Shown one piece after another: positions 9,363-18,759 of a stretch of DNA of 64,000 nucleotides. Under the pieces are notes generated by a model. It ran no database searches. It saw only the letters and a list, made by a program, of their open reading frames with translations, and was not told the origin of the DNA. Every line of letters starts with the position of its first letter. The stretch's first letter is position 1. The translations under genes were made by a program, and so were the position numbers. Source of the DNA: Ignatzschineria ureiclastica (GTDB lineage Bacteria; Pseudomonadota; Gammaproteobacteria; Cardiobacteriales; Wohlfahrtiimonadaceae); contig NZ_QEWQ01000006.1 in NCBI RefSeq assembly GCF_003121845.1, positions 62,001 through 126,000 of the forward strand, given 5' to 3'.

Positions 9363-9720
9363 TACCTTACATATTATCTGATGCTCAATGAAGCTCTTAC
9401 TGTATCACATTTTAAGCGCTGATTATTACAACCCTATATCTCAGATATCGATATCTTAGAGCTATCTATTTAAGATCTCTGCCTAAGCCCTCTATCTCTA
9501 ATCATCCGCTTTTAACTATCTGCCTATTCTATTCTGCATATTATAAGCTGTATAATGTGGTATGGTAACAAGGTGGTACTCTCTCTTGATCGAAATTTCG
9601 CTAGAGACAACCTCTATATCCTGATAGAAGATTTCGGGAAATTAAAATACCGCTTTTCAGCGATCGATATTTCATCAATCCATACATTCATCCATAAATA
9701 GACCGATATTGAGTATTCTG
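9363..9720. other. intergenic region upstream of ubiA
   Basis: About 360 bases with promoters for two divergent genes. It contains the short palindrome CGAAATTTCG near 9592-9601. I see no riboswitch, repeat copy or terminator. Confidence 0.4.
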
Positions 9721-10593
9721 ATGCTACAAATTCAACATATCCCTTACTATCTACAACTCATGCGAGTGGAAAAACCTATTGGTAGCTATCTTTTAATGTG
9801 GCCGACATTATGGGCCATTTGGATGGCAAGTGAAGGAGCGCCACAAGCACACATTGTGGTGATCTTTATGCTCGGCGTATTTCTGATGCGTTCTGCAGGA
9901 TGTGTCATTAATGATATTGCCGATCGGGATATTGATAAACATGTTGAGCGAACTAAAAATCGTCCTTTAACTGCCGGGAAAGTCAGCTTAAAAGAGGCGA
10001 TTTCACTCCTTGTTTTATTAGTGGTGCTCTCCGGCATTCTAGCACTCTTTCTCTCTTGGAAGACATTGCTACTCTCTATTCCGGCGCTTTTAATTGCACT
10101 CTCTTACCCCTTTATGAAACGATTTCATTCACTGCCTCAAGCTCATTTAGGCGTGGCCTTTGCCTTTGGGATATTAATGGCCTTTATGGAAATTCAAGGC
10201 AGAATTCCGGCGGTGGGTTATCTCCTTTTTGTGACCAACATTCTATGGACACTGATTTATGATACTGAATATGCAATGAGTGATCGCGAAGAAGATAAAG
10301 CGCTCAATATCAAATCCTCCGCCCTGCTATTTGAAGCATTACTAGGTAAACGAGATTATTATCTGATTATTGCGCTACAAGTACTGATGGTTTTATGCCT
10401 AATCACCATCGCACTACAGTTACAAATAACAACCTACTTCCTATGGGCCATTTTCTTTGTCATCATTCTGTTTTATTATCAAGTTACACTCATTAAAACA
10501 CACGACAAGATACGTTGCTTTCAAGCTTTTTTACACAATCATTACGTGGGATTAGTGATATTTATTGGACTTTTTCTCAATTACTTACCGTAA
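9721..10593 (+). CDS. ubiA: 4-hydroxybenzoate polyprenyltransferase UbiA
   Basis: Integral membrane prenyltransferase that attaches the polyprenyl tail to 4-hydroxybenzoate in ubiquinone synthesis. Both Asp-rich magnesium/diphosphate motifs are present: NDIADRDID near residues 65-73 and DTEYAMSDREED near 181-192. About eight to nine transmembrane segments fill the rest. I choose the ATG at 9721, giving 290 aa as in E. coli, over a TTG four codons earlier. ubiC is not adjacent. The gene heads a same-strand run with the cobalamin adenosyltransferase and phosphopantetheinyl transferase genes. Confidence 0.92.
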   Translation: MLQIQHIPYYLQLMRVEKPIGSYLLMWPTLWAIWMASEGAPQAHIVVIFMLGVFLMRSAGCVINDIADRDIDKHVERTKNRPLTAGKVSLKEAISLLVLLVVLSGILALFLSWKTLLLSIPALLIALSYPFMKRFHSLPQAHLGVAFAFGILMAFMEIQGRIPAVGYLLFVTNILWTLIYDTEYAMSDREEDKALNIKSSALLFEALLGKRDYYLIIALQVLMVLCLITIALQLQITTYFLWAIFFVIILFYYQVTLIKTHDKIRCFQAFLHNHYVGLVIFIGLFLNYLP

Positions 10594-10659
10594 CTATCTC
10601 AATAAGCACTACGAAATGGTACGGATTTTACAAATAAAAACAAAAGGGTAGAGAACATT

Positions 10660-11265
10660 ATGGGACATCGTTTATCGAAGATTGTGACAAAAACCGGCGA
10701 CAGCGGCACAACAGGGATTACCGGCAATATTCGCCTTGAGAAGTATCATCCACGCATTGAAACCATTGGTTTAATTGATGAACTCAACTCTCTACTCGGT
10801 GTGGGTATTGCCCATCTTCATCAAGAAATTGCCCACTACGAAGGGAATAATGCGCCACAATCGGCAACGCAACTTCGCACCATTGAGAAAGAGTGGTCTT
10901 TTATTCAGCATCTGCTTTTTAACATCGGTGGAGAGCTCTCAATGCCCGGCATCGATCTGATCAAAGAAGATCATGTGACCAAATTAGAAATCGCGCTCAC
11001 AGAGTATAATGATGGTCTTGCACCACTAAAAGAATTTATTCTTCCAGGCGGTTCACTATTAGTTGCACAAACGCACTATATTCGCGCGATTAGTCGTAAG
11101 GGCGAGCGAGCGCTTTGGGCACTTAAAAGCCAAGATGAACAAGTCAATGAGTACTCACTCAAGCTACTCAATCGCTTGTCGGACTATTTCTTTGTTATGG
11201 CAAGAACAATTGCAAAGCTCACCCATACAGAAGAGATCTTCTGGAATGCTGAAATTGAATTATAA
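10660..11265 (+). CDS. PduO-type ATP:cob(I)alamin adenosyltransferase
   Basis: Transfers the adenosyl group of ATP to cob(I)alamin to form coenzyme B12. The PduO/MMAB family motifs are clear: TKTGDSGTTGI at residues 10-20, then RAISRKGERALWAL near residues 142-155 and LLNRLSDYFFVMAR near 168-181, which form the ATP and cobalamin site. Length (201 aa) is normal. It lies 66 bases after ubiA and 36 before the phosphopantetheinyl transferase, so the three are probably co-transcribed, although their functions differ. The window also carries cobalamin-dependent MetH, which uses methylcobalamin, so this enzyme implies a further adenosylcobalamin enzyme elsewhere. Confidence 0.92.
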   Translation: MGHRLSKIVTKTGDSGTTGITGNIRLEKYHPRIETIGLIDELNSLLGVGIAHLHQEIAHYEGNNAPQSATQLRTIEKEWSFIQHLLFNIGGELSMPGIDLIKEDHVTKLEIALTEYNDGLAPLKEFILPGGSLLVAQTHYIRAISRKGERALWALKSQDEQVNEYSLKLLNRLSDYFFVMARTIAKLTHTEEIFWNAEIEL

Positions 11266-11301
11266 CTAGTTATAGCCAGTTATAACCCTTAAAGTTGCCA
11301 T

Positions 11302-12120
11302 ATGACCCAATCATCGATCATGATTAATCATCAAGTAATGGAAACACCGCAGGTCTTTCTACTCAATGTGGATGATAGCAGTATTGATTGGGCACAAAAA
11401 AATTACCCCCAATTCTTCAATGAAAAATTGAGGGGGAAACGGCAAATTAGTTATCTTCTAAGTCGTGCACTATTACTACATGTTTTGCAAAATTACTACG
11501 ATCTCGACATGCTGCCCGAGCTCGCCTATTCTACCCATGGGAAACCATACTTCCCAACCTGTAATATCAGCTTTAACTTGACCCATACAGATCATTTTCT
11601 AGGACTTCTGATTACCAGAGGTAATCATCCATTAGGTATCGATATTGAAACAATAAAGCAACGACGAAACTTTGCCGGATTGCTACAAAAAACCTTCTCA
11701 ATCACCGAAATCCAATGGATTTTAGGGTTAACCGAACAGCCGGCACTCCCTCTCCAGAAGGATTTAATTCTATCGCTTGACGCAATAGAACGTTTCTTTC
11801 TTCTGTGGTCCGCAAAAGAAGCCTATCTCAAAGCTGATGGTCGAGGCCTACAAGCCTTACGCACACTTTTTTTAAATCCTAAGCATCAAAAAATGCAAGG
11901 CGATCTACAAGAAGGAACGCTTCTACTTCAGACTTTAACGCATCAAAAGAGTGAAACAAAGAGTGCTTTTGCTCTCTACCTTCCTACTTCAATGATTAAG
12001 TCCACCTGTATCACAGATCTCTCTTGTGATCATGCTGTGCCTATTCGCACAACACTCTCCTCACATTCTTGGCCGATCATCATGCGGGAAATCCCTCACA
12101 ATGAAACACCTGCACTTTAG
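11302..12120 (+). CDS. Sfp-type 4'-phosphopantetheinyl transferase
   Basis: Activates acyl- or peptidyl-carrier proteins by transferring phosphopantetheine from CoA. The two family motifs are present: LGIDIETI near residues 112-119 (Mg-binding Asp/Glu) and LLWSAKEAYLKADGRGL near 169-185. N-terminal KPYFPTCNISFNLTHT matches the substrate-positioning segment. The 272-aa size fits the Sfp/AcpT-like class rather than short AcpS. No PKS or NRPS genes are in the window, so the target carrier protein is unknown. It follows the adenosyltransferase gene closely. Confidence 0.85.
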   Translation: MTQSSIMINHQVMETPQVFLLNVDDSSIDWAQKNYPQFFNEKLRGKRQISYLLSRALLLHVLQNYYDLDMLPELAYSTHGKPYFPTCNISFNLTHTDHFLGLLITRGNHPLGIDIETIKQRRNFAGLLQKTFSITEIQWILGLTEQPALPLQKDLILSLDAIERFFLLWSAKEAYLKADGRGLQALRTLFLNPKHQKMQGDLQEGTLLLQTLTHQKSETKSAFALYLPTSMIKSTCITDLSCDHAVPIRTTLSSHSWPIIMREIPHNETPAL

Positions 12121-12243
12121 TTAGTCACTAAAATTGCTTTCCTTGCACTAATAACTGTTCGATACTCCTGCTGCTCAATCTTTCGAGCTAGCCTTAAGCT
12201 ATTGAACACGTTATTACACATCGCTTGATGCAATGGTACAAAA

Positions 12244-12573
12244 TTACTCTTCAGTAGCAAGTAGAAAATCTTCTTTGCTTGCGCCAGCTTCTACTTTCTC
12301 TTTCATCCAAAGAGGCATCTTGCCACGACCGCTCCAGAGTTGCTCAGGATTATCAGGATTACCATATTTCATTGGTACCTTACGTCCTTTACGACCCACT
12401 TTATCTCTAAATACATCGTGGAATGAGAGTCCTGAATGATCTAATAACTTCTCGATCTCTTTACGAACTTGCTCCGCTTCAGCGGCACGACGACTCTCAA
12501 TCTCTTGACTTAATTCAGTAATAAGCGTCTCCATCTTATCAATACTTAATCCATCTAAATCTAAATCTTTCAT
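12244..12573 (-). CDS. H-NS-family nucleoid-associated protein
   Basis: DNA-binding protein of the H-NS histone family, 109 aa. Residues ~10-50 form a charged coiled-coil oligomerisation segment (METLITELSQEIESRRAAEAEQ). The C-terminal DNA-binding domain carries the hallmark KYGNPDNPEQLWSGRGKMPLW. Such proteins silence A/T-rich and horizontally acquired DNA. I use the ATG at 12573; a GTG one codon earlier is also possible, since GGAG lies 8 bases before it. It is a single gene, divided from rlmKL by about 100 A/T-rich bases. Confidence 0.85.
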   Translation of the reverse strand: MKDLDLDGLSIDKMETLITELSQEIESRRAAEAEQVRKEIEKLLDHSGLSFHDVFRDKVGRKGRKVPMKYGNPDNPEQLWSGRGKMPLWMKEKVEAGASKEDFLLATEE

Positions 12574-12677
12574 CACTTACATGTCTCCATTCAATAAAAT
12601 GACTATTTCCAATAATCTTTATTAATTATAACCAGCAAAAACTAGTTATTACCATTATATAAATTATATTAATAACA

Positions 12678-14879
12678 TTAAATATTTATTTTATGTTTAA
12701 TTAAAAAACATTGTCTAATTTTGGGATTTCGTTTGAAATCCTCTGGTAATGTTTTACTAGAAATATCCGTAATATCAAATATTTCCAATAATTCACTATC
12801 CATTTTAAACCGCCGTAGATTTGTCGAAAAAAGAAGCGTTCCTTCATGCGCTAATAGACGCATTGCATCATTAATTAGTGCAATATGATCTCTTTGGATA
12901 TCCAATATATCCTCCATTCGTTTAGAATTAGAGAATGTCGGGGGATCCATAAAGATCAAATCAAACTTATCCTCATTTCGTTTCAATAACGGTTTTGCGC
13001 GCATCTTTTCTACACGTTCTTTCAGCCATTTAAGCACATCTGCTTGGATTAACTCATGACCATTGAAATGACCATTGAGTGCCAAGTTTTGATCTGCCCA
13101 AGCTAAATAGGTGCGGGAAAGATCCACTGAGAGCGTATTTGACGCGCCCCCATTTGCGGCATGCACAGTCGCACTTGCGGTATAACAGAAGAGATTTAAA
13201 AAACGTTTTCTCTTTGCCATCTTACCAATCATCATTCGAACTTCCCGATGATCTAGGAAGAGTCCTGTATCGAGATAATCAGTGAGATTCACAAGTAACT
13301 CTGCATCCCCTTCCTTCACAGAGAAGAGGTCTCCTTCTGTGTCAGAATACTTCTCATACTGCGATTTTCCTCGTTGTTTTGCCCGCTGCTTGATGTGAAT
13401 ATCTTTAAGAGTCATCCCATCAATCACATGAGGAATTAGCTGTACAACTTTATTAAAGCGCGCTTCAGCCAATTTCTTATCTACTGTTGAAGGCGCTTCA
13501 TATTCATAAATCACGATCTGATCTTTATAAAGATCAATCGCAACATTAAATTCTGGAATATCGGCATCATAGAGACGATAAGCCTCAATATTTTGCCGCG
13601 TAGCCCATTTGGCTAAATGTTTATAATTTTTAGAAAGACGATTCATAAAAGCATCGCCCCCACCTTCTAACAGAGAATCTAAGGCGATACGGCGATCATT
13701 TTCATCAGCCTTTTTTCGGTCAACAAAATATTCCGGTGCAATCTCAAATTGTAGATAAATACAATCAAGCGCCCCGTTCCAAAACTTGTTGATCTTCTTT
13801 GCTCGAAGCCCCATCACACGCCCAAGCTCCGGCGAAGAGGTAATTACGCCGGCGGTAAAGCCTTCATAACGTTTTAAGAAATCACCCAAATCTTGATAGG
13901 TTTCAACAAGCGTCTCTTTCTCTCCTAACCGTTCACCATACGGTGGATTCGTGACAATAAGCCCCGAAGTCAATGCAGGATCACGGCTATAATCTTGAAA
14001 GGGCATGTGTTTAAAGCACATATTTTTAAGAACTCGTGCTCTATCGGCGTTCGCCTTGGTAATCCCGATCATCATCGAACTACGCTCAACACCCACTAAT
14101 TGCCCTTGATAACGTGCTTCCCCTTCGGTAGCCCGTCGTTGAGCTTCTTGATAGCAAGCATCCCAATCTATGGCATTAAATCGGCGCCAACGCATAAAAC
14201 CAAAATCGTTACGATACAGACCCGGTGCAATATCTCGTGCCATGAGTGCAGCTTCAATCAAGATTGTGCCGGCACCACATAAAGGATCGATAAAATGCTC
14301 ATGGTTCGCTGCTTTTTCCGGCCAATTAGAGCGGTAGAGTAATGCTGCTGCTAAATTCTCTTTAATAGGCGCTGTACCCTGTTCACTTCTAAAGCCGCGC
14401 TTATGCAGTGGCTCACCACTCATATCGAGATACAACGTATACTGTTTCTCATCAATATGCAGATAGAAACGATGATCAGGTGCGTCTAAATCTACATTTG
14501 GACGTGTTCCCATTAACTCATTAAAATAATCAACAATTGCATCTTTGACCCGAAGTGCCGCAAAATGCGTATGGATATTGCCCGCTTTTCGCGTTGTCAC
14601 CTTTGTCGCAAAGGTATCTGTCTCTTTCATGTGCGTTGACCAAGAGAAGAGCGAAAGCTCCTCATGCAGTTGATCAAGCGAGGCAAACTTCCCAGTTTTA
14701 AGCTCTAATAAGACGCGCGATCCACAACGAACCCACAAACATGCCCGATAAGCATCCTTAGGTTCCCCTGTGAATGAAACCCCTGTCCCTTCTTCCTTGG
14801 CATCTATTCCAAGATCTGTGAGCTCCCTTTTCACAAAAGGTGCGAGCCCTTGGGCACAGGTTATATAAAATTTTGACAT
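12678..14879 (-). CDS. rlmL: bifunctional 23S rRNA methyltransferase RlmKL
   Basis: Fused enzyme that makes m2G2445 (RlmL half) and m7G2069 (RlmK half) in 23S rRNA. In order: a THUMP RNA-binding region in residues ~50-160, the RlmL methylase with NPPYGERLGE (catalytic NPPY), and the RlmK methylase with FCYTASATVHAANGGA and MDPPTFSNSK. The 733-aa length is a little above the 702 aa of E. coli. I start at the ATG at 14879, behind GAGAGTCT, instead of the TTG four codons upstream. It is monocistronic in this context. Confidence 0.95.
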   Translation of the reverse strand: MSKFYITCAQGLAPFVKRELTDLGIDAKEEGTGVSFTGEPKDAYRACLWVRCGSRVLLELKTGKFASLDQLHEELSLFSWSTHMKETDTFATKVTTRKAGNIHTHFAALRVKDAIVDYFNELMGTRPNVDLDAPDHRFYLHIDEKQYTLYLDMSGEPLHKRGFRSEQGTAPIKENLAAALLYRSNWPEKAANHEHFIDPLCGAGTILIEAALMARDIAPGLYRNDFGFMRWRRFNAIDWDACYQEAQRRATEGEARYQGQLVGVERSSMMIGITKANADRARVLKNMCFKHMPFQDYSRDPALTSGLIVTNPPYGERLGEKETLVETYQDLGDFLKRYEGFTAGVITSSPELGRVMGLRAKKINKFWNGALDCIYLQFEIAPEYFVDRKKADENDRRIALDSLLEGGGDAFMNRLSKNYKHLAKWATRQNIEAYRLYDADIPEFNVAIDLYKDQIVIYEYEAPSTVDKKLAEARFNKVVQLIPHVIDGMTLKDIHIKQRAKQRGKSQYEKYSDTEGDLFSVKEGDAELLVNLTDYLDTGLFLDHREVRMMIGKMAKRKRFLNLFCYTASATVHAANGGASNTLSVDLSRTYLAWADQNLALNGHFNGHELIQADVLKWLKERVEKMRAKPLLKRNEDKFDLIFMDPPTFSNSKRMEDILDIQRDHIALINDAMRLLAHEGTLLFSTNLRRFKMDSELLEIFDITDISSKTLPEDFKRNPKIRQCFLIKHKINI

Positions 14880-15357
14880 AGACTCTCTCAAATAAAGAAT
14901 TCAAGCAATTACACTTTCATTAATTGGTTGTAATAAATTCCAAACGATTATTTCGTCACTCCGTCATATAACAGCGTCTTTCAATTCTTAATACTCTTTA
15001 ATTCAACTAGATATATATAATACCAAAATAGATCTTCTTAGTAACACATATTAACAAATCAACACTTAAATTATAAGAAAATATTTAACGAAATCCAAAA
15101 ATAATTTTTGTAAATAGATAATGATAGCAAAAGAAGTGGCATTATTCCTTTCTTCTTACTATCCCAGCTATCACGCTAAAAAAACACTTTTATACTTGAA
15201 GTATTACCCATTATCTGCCTATATTAATGAATAAACTTTTCATCGTCTAAAAAAATAAAAATAGTGTCATAAAATAGAGGGAAGACCTCCTAATGACAAG
15301 TATATTTTTCAGAATTGAAGTAATAATAGATATATTAAACCTTAAAGGATGAACATT
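14880..15357. other. A/T-rich intergenic region
   Basis: About 480 bases between divergent genes, rich in A and T. The CoA-transferase ribosome binding site (TTAAAGGA) lies at its right end. No repeat, RNA gene or clear operator was seen. Confidence 0.4.
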
Positions 15358-16902
15358 ATGACAGTAGATGTAAGCAAAAAGATTCGTCATGCAGATTTTC
15401 TAGATAAAATTGTCACGGCAGAAGAAGCGGCTTCTTGGATTGAAGATGGAATGACACTTGGTATGAGTGGTTTTACCCTCTTTGGGGAACCTAAAGTCTT
15501 CCCTAGAGCGCTTGCGGAACGAGGTAAAAAAGAGAAATTCAAAGTCAATCTCTATACGGGTGCCTCACTGGGCCCTGATGCCGACCAAGCAATGGCAGAA
15601 GCAGATATTATCAATCTTCGCGTGCCTTATCAAGGTAACCCTGTTCTTCGTAAAAAGATCAATGCCGGCGAAATCAAATATATCGACCAACATCTCTCTC
15701 ATACCGCAGAAACCCTTCGTCAAGGAAATCTAGGTGACATTGATTATGCCATCATTGAAGCGGCGGCGATTACGGAAGAGGGTATGATTATTCCCACAGG
15801 ATCTGTCGGTAACTCTCCTATCTTTGTTGAACGTGCGAAACACGTTATTATTGAACTCAATACTTCAACTCCTGATAGCTACGAAGGAATTCATGATATC
15901 TATATCCCGAAAGATCAAGGGGACAATCGTCAGGCAATTCCTGTTTATGATGATCTAAGTAAACGTATTGGTACCATTGGTATTAAGGTGGATCCGGCAA
16001 AAGTAAAAGGCGTGATTCTTTCTGATCGCCCTGATATTCCATCACCACTTTTTGAGCCCAATGAAGAGACGCAAGCCATTGCGGACAACCTCCTTCATTT
16101 CCTCGGTAAAGAGGTTGAAGATGGTCGACTCGGTCCTAATCTTGCCCCACTACAATCCGGGGTAGGATCTGTTGCAAATGCCGTATTGAGTGGCATGGCT
16201 AAATCAGATCGTTTCAAAAATCTCACTGTTTCCTCTGAGGTATTACAAGATGGGATCTTTGACCTGATTGATGCCGGCGTTGTAGATTTTGCTGTGGCAA
16301 CCGCTTTCTCACTCTCCAAAAAACGTGTTGAGAATCTCGCTTCAGACCTCGCGAAATATAAAGATAAAATTCTATTCCGTCCGCAAGAGATCACAAACCA
16401 CCCTGAAGTTGTGCGCCGTTTAGGGGTTATCGCGTTCAACACTGCGCTTGAAGTCGATATCTACGGTAATGTCAACTCAACCCACGTGAGCGGCACCCAT
16501 GTCATGAATGGAATTGGTGGATCTGCCGACTTTGCTCGTAATGCTCGTATCACAATTTTCGTAACCCAATCAACCGCAAAAGATGGCAAAATCTCTGCAA
16601 TCGTGCCATTTGTGACCCATGTCGATCATACTAATCATGAAGTCGATGTCATTGTTACCGAGCAAGGTTATGCCGATATTCGCGGTCTTTGCCCTGTAGA
16701 AGCAGCTGAGAAGATTATCGAAAACTGTATGCATCCAAAATATAAGCAACAAGCGCGCGATTACTTTGAACGTGCGAAGAAAGAGCGCGGTGGTAATACA
16801 CCTCATCTGTTAGAAGAAGCATTCTCTTGGCATACTAATCTTGCCAAAAATGGCACTATGCTATTAGATCAAGATATGGTGAAAGCAGAAGCACAAAAAT
16901 AG
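15358..16902 (+). CDS. acetyl-CoA hydrolase/transferase (succinyl-CoA:acetate CoA-transferase type)
   Basis: CoA-transferase of the acetyl-CoA hydrolase/transferase family, 514 aa. It resembles Acetobacter AarC and related succinyl-CoA:acetate CoA-transferases, which link acetate activation to the TCA cycle. The catalytic glutamate is in VSSEVLQDGI, where AarC has its active-site Glu. Other conserved stretches are IIPTGSVGN and the C-terminal VTEQGYADIRGL. An in-frame ATG at 15349 overlaps the ribosome binding site, so I take the ATG at 15358. The hydrolase versus transferase choice is by similarity only. Confidence 0.85.
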   Translation: MTVDVSKKIRHADFLDKIVTAEEAASWIEDGMTLGMSGFTLFGEPKVFPRALAERGKKEKFKVNLYTGASLGPDADQAMAEADIINLRVPYQGNPVLRKKINAGEIKYIDQHLSHTAETLRQGNLGDIDYAIIEAAAITEEGMIIPTGSVGNSPIFVERAKHVIIELNTSTPDSYEGIHDIYIPKDQGDNRQAIPVYDDLSKRIGTIGIKVDPAKVKGVILSDRPDIPSPLFEPNEETQAIADNLLHFLGKEVEDGRLGPNLAPLQSGVGSVANAVLSGMAKSDRFKNLTVSSEVLQDGIFDLIDAGVVDFAVATAFSLSKKRVENLASDLAKYKDKILFRPQEITNHPEVVRRLGVIAFNTALEVDIYGNVNSTHVSGTHVMNGIGGSADFARNARITIFVTQSTAKDGKISAIVPFVTHVDHTNHEVDVIVTEQGYADIRGLCPVEAAEKIIENCMHPKYKQQARDYFERAKKERGGNTPHLLEEAFSWHTNLAKNGTMLLDQDMVKAEAQK

Positions 16903-17030
16903 TAATAACATGTAGTAACAATACGCAAATGATAAACGTTATCTATTAGATACCCAAAGATGATTATAAAAATTAATCATTAAGAAATTGTATTTGTAAT
17001 ATCGTAATATCAAAATAAATGAATAAAATT

Positions 17031-17055
17031 AAACCGGCATAGTGCCGGTTTTTTA
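17031..17055 (+). terminator. rho-independent terminator
   Basis: Stem AAACCGGCA/TGCCGGTTT with loop TAG, followed by TTTATTCTTT. It closes the CoA-transferase gene. Confidence 0.85.
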
Positions 17056-17284
17056 TTCTTTAAGGGTCACTTTAAACCCGATAGGCAAAAATAAAACTTC
17101 ACAAGTTTGATCATTGTGCTACTAATAAAGTAACTTTTATCATTTTTGAACATTTTGTTCTGCTGACGCACAATCTTATTCTACTAATAGAGGCAATCGA
17201 GCACGCTTTGCAACAAGGCTCGTTATAATCTATTCAAATCAGATGACGTAATAGCAGATGGTTCTGTTTTGGAGGATCTTATTC

Positions 17285-18643
17285 ATGGCTCGCGAAAGCT
17301 GGAGCAGCAAACTGATTTATATTTCAACCGTTGCGGGCGCAACGATTGGTTTTGGCGCAACGTGGCGCTTCCCCTACCTTGTTGGTGAAAATGGTGGTGG
17401 AGCCTATCTGCTCGTCTTTTTTATCGCTATGTTAGTATTAGGTGTACCGATGTTGGTCGCCGAGCACCTTATTGGTCGCCGTCTACATACCAATGTCATT
17501 GATTCTTTCAGTAATAAAGAGATTGATCACCCTATTTCAAAATGGTGGAAAGGCGTTGGGATTTTAGCGCTTTTAGGGGCGTTCGGTATTCTCGCTTACT
17601 ACATGGTGTTAGGTGGTTGGGTTATGAGCTATATTGGCGGGATCTCATTTGGTGAAATTGATCTTTCAACTCCACTCTCCGCAGAAGTAGCCAAAAACTT
17701 CTTTGAAAGCTCGACACACAATCCTTGGAAGATGATCCTTTATACCTTTATCTTCGTCGCTGTAAACTACTATATTCTTGTGAAAGGGATTATTGATGGT
17801 ATTGAGAAAGTGATCCGTTGGGTCATGCCGCTCTTTTTACTACTCGTCATCGCCTTGATGATTCGAGCACTATTTCTGCCGAATGCTATGGAGGGGGTTA
17901 AATTCTATATCATTCCTGATTTCAGTAAGATCACTTCACGAGTTATTCTGCTCGCACTCGGACAAGTTTTCTTCGCCTTAAGTATCGGCTTTGGCGTCAT
18001 GATTACACTCTCTTCCTATCTTAGTAAAAAAGAGAATATCGTGAGCATCAGTGTCAGTGCCGGCATCATCAACACGCTCATTCCGCTTGCGATCGGCTTT
18101 ATTATCTTCCCTGCCCTTTTCTCTGCAGGCATTGAACCAGCATCAGGACCCTCTTTGGTCTTCCAGGTATTACCGGCAGTTTTCTCCACAATTCCTCTAG
18201 GCGCTTTCTTTGCGGTACTCTTCTTTTTACTGCTCTTATTAGCCGCTCTGACAACCTCATTAACCATCTATGAAGTGGCCATCACAACACTCATTGAAAA
18301 GACCAAAATGAAACGTGCAGTTGCCACATTTTTGACCTTAGCCGTTGTCTTTATCTTCGGTAATGTGCCGAGCATTCTCTCAAGTAGCGTATGGCAAGAT
18401 GTCCATATCTTCGGCATGTCGATCTTTGATGCCTTTGACTATATTAGCGCCAATATTCTCTTTATTACCACAAGTCTACTTTGCGCTATTTTTATCGGTT
18501 TTGTTCTTCGTAAAGAGCTTGCGATCAAAGAGATCACCAATGATGGCTCTTGCAATCAGAAAGTAGCAACGCTGCTCTTCTACCATATTAAATATGTGAT
18601 TCCGGCATTGATTCTAATTGTATTTGCCTTCTCCTTTATGTAG
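17285..18643 (+). CDS. sodium-dependent neurotransmitter:Na+ symporter (NSS/SNF family) transporter
   Basis: Secondary transporter of the NSS family, likely moving an amino acid or related amine with sodium. The N-terminal signature is intact (GATIGFGATWRFPYLVGENGGGAYLLVF), covering the unwound TM1 substrate and sodium site. About 12 hydrophobic segments are visible in 452 aa. I use the ATG at 17285, nine bases after GGAGG; the ATG at 17258 would add a nine-residue leader without a ribosome binding site. It is flanked by terminators on both sides, so it is monocistronic. The substrate is unknown. Confidence 0.88.
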   Translation: MARESWSSKLIYISTVAGATIGFGATWRFPYLVGENGGGAYLLVFFIAMLVLGVPMLVAEHLIGRRLHTNVIDSFSNKEIDHPISKWWKGVGILALLGAFGILAYYMVLGGWVMSYIGGISFGEIDLSTPLSAEVAKNFFESSTHNPWKMILYTFIFVAVNYYILVKGIIDGIEKVIRWVMPLFLLLVIALMIRALFLPNAMEGVKFYIIPDFSKITSRVILLALGQVFFALSIGFGVMITLSSYLSKKENIVSISVSAGIINTLIPLAIGFIIFPALFSAGIEPASGPSLVFQVLPAVFSTIPLGAFFAVLFFLLLLLAALTTSLTIYEVAITTLIEKTKMKRAVATFLTLAVVFIFGNVPSILSSSVWQDVHIFGMSIFDAFDYISANILFITTSLLCAIFIGFVLRKELAIKEITNDGSCNQKVATLLFYHIKYVIPALILIVFAFSFM

Positions 18644-18672
18644 AAATCACATAAATGGTTGATCATAAAAAT

Positions 18673-18710
18673 AAAAGCGTTTCAAGAAAGTCTCCTTGAA
18701 ACGCTTTTTT
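18673..18710. terminator. bidirectional terminator between transporter and copA
   Basis: Stem AAAAGCGTTTCAAG/CTTGAAACGCTTTT with T runs on both strands, between convergent genes. Confidence 0.85.
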
Positions 18711-18759
18711 AATACCTCAATTGAGAGGATTCATTTTTATTTTTAAAATACAACTGTTA